From contig NC_089279.1 in the NCBI RefSeq assembly GCF_963678975.1, positions 31,026,660 to 31,090,659 of the forward strand: a stretch of 64,000 nucleotides of DNA, given 5' to 3'. Position numbers and translations under genes: made by a program. Positions 57,544 to 64,000 of this stretch are shown here, one piece after another (the first letter of the stretch is position 1; every line of letters begins with the position of its first letter). The stretch comes from Dysidea avara. Taxonomy: Eukaryota > Porifera > Demospongiae > Dictyoceratida > Dysideidae. The notes under the pieces were generated by a model. The model had not been told where the DNA came from and made no database searches. It saw nothing but the letters and a program-made list of their open reading frames with translations.

Positions 57544-58030
57544 GTACCCCATATGGCTGTGTGATGCCTTGGTAGATGCCGGATAGCTAGCTACTGACTA
57601 GTCTAAAGGTATGGAGTACTTGTTTAGTCAATGTTTTCATTTATTCTATTTGTAGGTTGACCCACAATTTACACGTGATCGTATAAGCACCTGGTGCTTT
57701 AAATCCAAGTCTCGAGTATTATGCATTGCTGTATTGTATGTGTGAAGAAGACGATAGTAGTCAACGTTTGTGTCTAGTGATATTAGTTATTTAACTTATT
57801 TTACATGCAGTTAGTGTAGGTATAGCACGTAGATAGTGATGCACAACACATTTTAGATGTTATATTGATGTCCATATGAAGATGTGTATGTGGCTGAGTG
57901 GCTTGCCCACCCAGTGCCCGGGTGAAGTAAGAAGTCTAGATACGCCACTGTGTTACATAATAATAGGCCAAAAACTCTGGGTCCCAAAGTGTCTATAAGA
58001 GAAATTTCACTGTCATGGCAATTGATGTGT
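57544..58030. other. no gene; CGCCACTG end at 57942
   Basis: GTCTAGATACGCCACTG near 57935-57951 resembles the right end of CAGTGGCGTATCTAG elements such as 23696-24611; the left partner was not found. Confidence 0.4.
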
Positions 58031-58148
58031 GTACAGTGTGTGTGTGTGTGTATAGTGTGTGTGTGTAGTGTGTGTGTGTGTGTGTAGTGTGCGTGTGTGT
58101 GTATAGTGTGTGTGTGTAGTGTGTGTGTATAGTGTGTGTGTGTGTGTG

Positions 58149-58206
<58 letters not shown>

Positions 58207-58335
58207 TGTGTGTGTGTAGTGTGTGTGTGTAGTGTGTCTGTCTGTCTGTGTCTGTGCGTGTGTCTCTGTGTGTGTAGTGTGTGTGTGTGTGTAGTGTGTG
58301 TGTATGTGTGTGTAGTGTTTGTGTGTGTGTGGGTG
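58031..58335. repeat. (GT)n microsatellite with TAG interruptions
   Basis: A long GT run broken at irregular intervals by TAGT and TCTG steps. Long frames on both strands here are repeat artefacts. Confidence 0.95.
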
Positions 58336-59384
58336 ACCATTGTCTTCCTAAATAGATGTTATTCGGGTGGTTGCCTCAGCGTCGTCCACCACATGGGGTG
58401 AAACTTCATTGGTGGGATAGGAAAAGGCAAGATTTGAAACATTTTCATATTAGTGAAAGCAATTGGTATGTGGTGGCATAAGAAAGAGATCAGTGGAGTC
58501 AGTTATGCATGGCATCTCCTTTATCAGGACCAGTGCAGCTAGAATTCTTTCATGACCAATGTAATAGATATTTCAGGAGACCTCAGGATATCTGTCACTG
58601 TTAGTATGTGCTGTATGGTCTATGACTGTTAGTGAGTGGATAAGTAGTAATCAATTGTACTGTGATCCCAATGCTTAAAACAAATAATTTGGCAAAACAC
58701 ATACAAGAAAGGAGAAACACAAGAAGTGTTAAATGTCTGGACAAATTGATTTATTTCCACTCAACTTTCATGTTGTCCTGACAGTGTGTCAGCACATGTC
58801 TAAAAAGTTATTTCGCACACGGAAGTGTGTTTTGGATGCAATGCCAAAGGGTTGTCTCCTTGAGACTAATACCTAACCAGAAAAATGGTAAATGATTGCT
58901 GATTTCCTTGTGCTGGAGTATTTTAACAGGGCTCCTAAAAATTTTTTTAAAGCGTACTGTCAAACTGTCAGTACAACACGGATTTTGTCAGGATGAAGCA
59001 CAAAAATGTACTGATGTAATAGTACTCATATATTCTGAGTTTTTCAGTGCGCAAACCAAAAGCAGTGAAACAATATCATAACATGATGTACATACGGCTT
59101 GTAGTCCAAGCAGGTAAACAGGTGCCTTAAGTTATTACAGCAAAGTTTCAACCTGTTTATAGCTGACAAACACAAGTAGGCTGGTGTACAAACCTCAAAC
59201 GTTGGCTTGACATAATGCCTGTGGCCACATTAAATATTACCGCCTCTGTAAGGCTGTTCTCCAGCAATAAAATAACAGAAATTGTCTGATTGTGGAACAT
59301 TATTTTGAGCAGTGAAAATGGTAGAAAAACAACTGTCTTACACACATTGATAAATGACATGGCTACTCTAGTAGCTCCTGGATA
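58336..59384. other. no gene seen
   Basis: No recognisable frame, element end or RNA. Confidence 0.4.
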
Positions 59385-59830
59385 GGGATGCGGCAATTAT
59401 GCCGGCATAATTTCAGGCATAATAGGTATGTGTGGGAATCAGGAATTATGCTAGCATTTTGAGGTGATCATAAAGCTTTAACAGTAGGAAATTCTGCAGA
59501 TTACACAATTCCGTTAAAAACAATCGAGATACTCTAATAGAGCAGTCAGAAACTCTAATAGAACAGTCACTGATTATTATTTACTCTAATAAAGCAGTCA
59601 CATTGAAATGAAATATTCTAATACAATAACCAACTAAAGAATTCAAGACTATTTGAAGCTTAAACATCAATGAAAATGGCCTGATACAGCAATGAATTGG
59701 AATTATTAGCCAATTATGGTGGCATAATTTTGGGAATAATGGGCAATTTTCAAAAGCATAATAGGTGATTTTTTGAGAACTGCCAAAGCATAATGCTCAC
59801 TTTTTGGAGCATAATAGCCTCATGCCTACT
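59385..59830. repeat. GCATAAT-rich element
   Basis: Repeated GGCATAATTTCAGGCATAAT-like strings at both sides (59400-59430 and 59715-59812), suggesting an element with GCATAAT-rich subterminal parts. Three TCTAATAGAG-type motifs lie between them (59531, 59553, 59583), one changed to TAATAAAG. No definite termini. Confidence 0.45.
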
Positions 59831-60813
59831 TCTGGAGTCTCCTTTAGTAAAAGCTGGCATTCAAGAAGTACACAGGATGATCCCAGGCTTCGCAGCTCAG
59901 CATTCGCTAGGTATTGATTCCAATTATATGAACAAGGTTGGTCTTTGCCCTGACCTTAAAATGTCTGACCTAGTGTTCGGATATTAAGAAAAAAGAATGG
60001 ACACTATTGATGGTTTTGTACTGCAGCTGGTGGCAAGGTACCTTCACACAGCATCAAAGCAAGACCAGGAACTATGCATGTCCACAATCTACAGCCCCCT
60101 GATCTTACTAGACCAGTCACGGTTAAATTAATTGGAGGTCCACTACCTGCCTAGGAATCAAAATCGACATGGAGTGACTGCTAACATCTATAGCTCATCC
60201 TTCAATTTCAAAGAAAAAAGGGAAGTAGAGTTTTACTTCACAACATAACAGTATATAGCCAGGAGGACAATTACTGTATCCTGCATATGGTTGGCACCCA
60301 CCCTAAACCCTTTAAGAGGCTAAGCATACAGCAATAGCAGACATCCTCATGTGCCACTTCTGTGGAAGGTGAAACAGTATATTTATCACTGTTGTGGGAA
60401 TGGGCATGTTTAAGGGTAACTTGTAGATATGTACAAGTTGCTTGTAGATGTGACTCATGTACATGCAGCTTTCCGATGTCCAGCTTCACTGGACATCCCA
60501 CGAAAGTCACCTGTCCATTGCAGTCAATAAGCTTATTTTATTGATTATGACATGGTTATGGTCTGGGAAGGTGACACAATTGGTACATGGTTGCAGTAAT
60601 AAATGTTCTCACTATCATCTGCACTGACTCACAAAGAGTAGAACTACTTTTACACAGGTAAATTTGTGTTTTCATTTATAGCTGTCAACAGCTCTGGGAA
60701 GAGATGTGCAGTGGCACTGTATGTATGTTTGTGTATGTGTGTATGTATGTAGGATTAATGCATAAGGAATGTGAATACATTGCATTGCGTTTACGTTAGT
60801 TTTGATATTAGAG
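59831..60813. other. no gene seen
   Basis: Short frames only, including 59793-59987 without a recognisable domain. A TGTATG-rich microsatellite lies at 60719-60750. Confidence 0.35.
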
Positions 60814-60893
60814 CACAGTCTAAATGCAATTGTCCAATTGCTTTGGTGGCACCAAATCACAGTATAAATGCAATTGTCCAATTGCCTTGGTGG
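60814..60893. repeat. 44-bp tandem duplication
   Basis: Two copies of a unit containing TAAATGCAATTGTCCAATTG, 44 bp apart. Confidence 0.8.
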
Positions 60894-60911
60894 GTGAATG
60901 GACTGGGGTCA

Positions 60912-60993
60912 TGGTATATTTGGTGGCATGTAATTGCTAGTCTTCTGGAAGACTAGCTTGTATGGGTAAATTGGCATACCACCAAATATACCA
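60912..60993. repeat. nested hairpin
   Basis: Outer arms TGGTATATTTGGTGG and its perfect complement; inner arms GCTAGTCTTC and GAAGACTAGC with a 2-bp loop (60936-60957). Confidence 0.85.
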
Positions 60994-61188
60994 GCCAGAG
61001 CCTTATCATAGATGTTGGGGTACACATTTAACATGACCCAATCTTGGAGAGTGAATGATTTCACGTGACAAATTAAGGGTTAGGTCTCAAGGCTACAGCG
61101 CTCCAGCCCATTCTCCCAATCTTGATATCTTATTGTGTATGGTCATTGGTACACACTGGTATACAGAGGTATACCTGGGAACAAGTTA
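60964..61188 (+). repeat. 225-bp direct repeat, copy 1
   Basis: Matches 61604-61829 with scattered differences, from GGGTAAATTGGCATACC to GGGAACAAGTTA. Placement on both sides of another repeat resembles LTRs, but there are no TG/CA ends. Confidence 0.85.
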
Positions 61189-61189
61189 T

Positions 61190-61482
61190 TATAAGTTTAA
61201 TCGAAGGTTAAACAGTGTTAACTTGAAGGTGGCCATAGCAACATTTGTCTATGGGAACTAAGGTTGAGCACTATGCAGGCTAAGTGTCAGTAAACAACTA
61301 ACAATAGGGTTAGCTTGATCACTATGCATTGTGGTATGTCTTAAAAGGTATCAACAACAGGTTTGAGGTGGTACCATATGTAGCAGCCTGCATGTTCTAG
61401 ATCATTCTATGCTATAGCAGGGCAGCAGTGGCAGCTAAAGAGCAGCAGTATCACCAATTGTTTGCGGTGCTGGAAAAGTTTT
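61190..61482 (-). repeat. dispersed 290-bp repeat, copy 2
   Basis: Reverse complement of 37831-38128, lying between the two 225-bp direct repeats. Confidence 0.8.
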
Positions 61483-61603
61483 ATCCCACCGAAAGGTCCC
61501 TCCCCTTCTCTTTCTTTCCACTAACTCGTAGTATCAAACTATGGCTGGTTAGTGTGACATGGGTTGCACTGTAGCATATCAGCTAGGAGGGATCATATAG
61601 GGT

Positions 61604-61829
61604 GGGTAAGTTGGCATACCACCAAATACACCAGCCAGAGCCTTATCATAGATGTCGGGGTACACATTTTACATCACCCAATCTTGGAGGGTCACGTGAT
61701 CTCACGTGACAAATTAAGGGTTAGGACTCAAGGCTACAGCACTCCAGCCTATTCTCCCAATCTCGATATCTTATTGTGTATGGTCATTGGTACACAATGG
61801 TATACAGAGGTACACCTGGGAACAAGTTA
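61604..61829 (+). repeat. 225-bp direct repeat, copy 2
   Basis: Second copy of 60964-61188. The pair could reflect a segmental duplication or an element with long terminal direct repeats. Confidence 0.85.
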
Positions 61830-62165
61830 AGGCAGTATACTATAAGGCGTATATATGAAGCATCCATCCATAACGCCACTCCAAATGAGAGTAGTTTCCC
61901 ATCCTCCGCCCGCATGATGCCCGCATCCCATCTTGGCACCCGCATTGCATGTCATTATTGTCATTATGTTCCAAAACCACTTCCTGTGCTGCTTCTGAAT
62001 ACTTCTCATGCAGCCTTTTATTTTGCATTGCTAAAAAGCACAGTGAAAATTAATGGTTCTGGTGCTTGCTTGCTTACAAAGAAGCCATTTTCATGACCTT
62101 GAAATCTTCTCAAGATCGACATTCTCTAATAGAGCAGTCACATCCTTAATAATGAATAATGACAA

Positions 62166-63000
62166 GGCCACTCCAAATAAATTCTCTGTTTCCCATCCTG
62201 GACTCAGGCATATTTGCATGCAGGCGGGTGGTCCATTTCTATTATAAGATTGGCTAGCTTTTCAAGTAATTGTTTGCCTGGCACAGCCAAAAAGGCTGCA
62301 TAAAAGCATGCTTATAAGCTTGTTCCTTCCTTTGTAAGTTGCAAAATAACACAAACATGAATTCGAAATTTGTGCTGACTTGATAGCACTGCTGACACGT
62401 GAGCTGACACAGTTTCAAGATAGCTTTTACTGAGCCTATCAGTATTATTACATTGTTTAATTAGCAGAGCCCGCTAGGGGCATAAGTGCTAATGTACATT
62501 AAAATTAAAAGTGGTTATATAATAATTGTTTGAAGCTGTCAATAGTTTGTTGGTTGATGATGTCTTGTGGTAGTTTATTCCATTCTGGTATTGTTCTTTG
62601 GGAAAAAGAGTACTTAGCTATAGTTGTCTATTGATGCATGATAGTGTAGGAATTTTTGTTCATGATTAGATCTTGTAATGGTGACAGGTGATCATGTTGG
62701 TAAGTAGCTGTTAGGTAGCTATTAGATTGTGGATAATCTTGCACATTTTCTCCTTAATTGAAGTGGTGGCCATTCTAATGCTGCTAGCATTTCAGTTATA
62801 TACTATCTCGTACTGTATTCCTTCTCCATGGTCGATTTAGGACAAAGCTAGCTGCTCTATGTTGTATCATTTCTATTTAATTTATGTATGCAAGAATAAC
62901 CGGAAAATAATGGAAGAATACGGAATAATGGAATATTTAGAGCTGGCAGTAACCAGGTGCGGGCGGTGGACGGGAAACAGAGAATTTATTTGGAGTGGCC
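62166..63000. mobile_element. inner GGCCACTCC TIR element
   Basis: 835 bp with inverted ends GGCCACTCCAAATAAATT perfect over 18 bp and continuing CTCTGTTTCCC on both sides. It contains a LINE scrap and relatives of 39960-40380. No clear target duplication. Confidence 0.85.
62478..62880 (-). pseudogene. LINE RT C-terminal scrap
   Basis: On the minus strand, with stops and frame changes: MIQHRAASFVLN near 62870, WPPLQ after a frame change, and a final IPEWNKLPQDIIN near 62590. This is the end of a CR1-like LINE, close to 34915-35310. It is trapped inside the inner TIR element. Confidence 0.7.
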
Positions 63001-63074
63001 TAAGCCAGCCTCCCGCCTGCAACAAATAACGAAAGCATCACGTCGGGAAACTACAGTCTTATTTGGAGTGGCCT

Positions 63075-64000
63075 AATTCCTCCCCCCAGATTTGACCGGA
63101 TGGTTCAATATTAATACGCTTTTGTGTTTTGAACTATTCATCTAAACCTCGGTGTAAACTTATTACGATATTACACTGTCAAAAGCAAAAAAAGCCTGAA
63201 TATTTGCAGCTGCTTGCAGAGTTGGACCGTTTGAGTACCGCTAATTAGTACTGTGGAAGTTAGCGTCTTGGGTCACTACCTTCCTGATTCAGTCAATGCA
63301 CTTAAAGATGTAGTTTTTTTCAAAAACCAGTGTTAGAGCTGTTTTGAATGAAATAGCTGGGGCATAAATTTCTGTATCTCAGAGGACCTGTTTTGGGAGG
63401 AACTGTAAAGGATGGACTGTCGACCCAGACTGATTGAACTAGATTTTGTAGGTACCTTATAGGGCTTTTTCTCGTTATTAGGGATGTCAAAATCCCAGAA
63501 AACTATGAAATTTCTTCTCCCGTAAATTTCATTAAAAAGTGGCACAATGAATTGCGCGTCTTTCAGACAGTGTAGGCACTATATAGAATTTTTTTGTTTC
63601 ATAGTGATGAACTGGTAAAAGTAGTGCTCTTCTGGGGAGTTTCCTCGTGATTAGAGTAGCTAGGTGCGTGTGTAAGCCCCAATGTTAGTTCCCTAGCTGC
63701 CTAGAAAATGTATGGAAGATGACAGCAGGCTAGTTTTGTCGATCGCCATGCACAACAGCATTCCAGTTAATCGATAGGTTGGTTTTCAGTTAGTACAAGA
63801 TGGAACTTGAACACCTGTATTAGTTTCCTGGCAATTCTATGCAATTGATAATACAAAGTGACGTAAACACCCATGAATACGTCACTTGTTTTTGTTTTGT
63901 GCCATGGCTACCAATGGTGCTCAATAGAGAAGTCTGGAGAACTAACTGCCTATTTGTTTATTTAACAATTACTGGCTACCACAAAAGCAAATGTGGCAAA
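63075..64000. other. no gene seen
   Basis: No recognisable coding or repeat element; a 70-codon minus-strand frame at 63333-63545 has no known domain. Confidence 0.4.

Larger units (their letters stand above)
61873..63074. mobile_element. outer GGCCACTCC-type TIR element
   Basis: Left end CGCCACTCCAAATGAGAGTA and right end, reverse-complemented, AGGCCACTCCAAATAAGACT; GTAGTTTCCC follows inside both. It encloses the element at 62166-63000, so two related elements are nested. One TCTAATAGAG motif lies near 62123. Confidence 0.7.

Noticed and set aside
57993-58401. Long open frames on both strands
   Set aside because: They are translations of a GT microsatellite (Thr-His and Cys-Val runs), not genes.
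60964-61829. Small LTR retrotransposon
   Set aside because: The direct repeats lack TG/CA ends, a PBS, a PPT and any coding between them, so I kept them as direct repeats only.

Overview
This window looks like a repeat-dense, AT-rich stretch of a eukaryotic, most likely invertebrate, genome. A demosponge is my best guess. That guess is an inference: it rests on the intronless TRAF-like RING protein, lysine/arginine-rich KSR-YY repeat proteins of a style seen in sponge gene models, a 50-bp intron, and the mix of short TIR elements with LINE fragments. I saw no bacterial operons, tRNA, rRNA or CRISPR array.

Only one gene looks fully intact: a single-exon TRAF-family protein (RING, TRAF zinc fingers, coiled coil, MATH) at 25142-26656. 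Nearly everything else recognisable is mobile DNA. From left to right: a pogo-like MITE and a TGTGACC-ended MITE (2.4-3.6 kb); a giant inverted repeat with arms 4786-8210 and 14111-16860, each carrying a KSR-repeat gene, a 5'-truncated LINE and a CAGGGGCGGATC MITE; inside it a 162-bp satellite (10.7-11.9 kb). Then come a 112-bp-arm foldback (17.4-17.6 kb), a LINE held between the ends of a TIR element (18.0-20.8 kb), a further MITE (21.2-22.0 kb) and the TRAF gene. Two LINE remnants with a restriction-like endonuclease domain follow (26.8-29.9 kb), then nested MITEs and LINE scraps (30-35.5 kb) and minisatellites (36-38 kb).

A nearly complete Ty3/gypsy-type LTR retrotransposon on the minus strand occupies 42695-47755. 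It has 143-bp LTRs, a 5-bp target duplication, a PBS and a PPT, and carries a hAT-like MITE in gag and a second insertion in the protease. Beyond it are a spliced piggyBac-derived gene fragment with an RG-rich tail (52.0-53.3 kb) joined to an inverted duplication (50.2-52.1 kb), a LINE RT fragment (53.6-54.5 kb), an endonuclease-plus-RT LINE inside a 49-bp-TIR element (54.5-57.5 kb), and a block of GT microsatellite, duplicated segments and nested MITEs (58-63 kb).

The elements record an order of insertion. CAGGGGCGGATC MITEs land in LINEs with 5-bp duplications (tcaag, ttagt). One GTGAC MITE sits in the left arm of the giant inverted repeat but not the right, so it arrived after the arms arose or was lost from one. 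Three LINE pieces lie between the inverted ends of unrelated TIR elements. A short motif close to ACTCTAATAGAGCAGTCA recurs about twenty times in otherwise unrelated repeats and is the least explained signal here. Coordinates of repeat edges were read by eye and may be off by a few bases.
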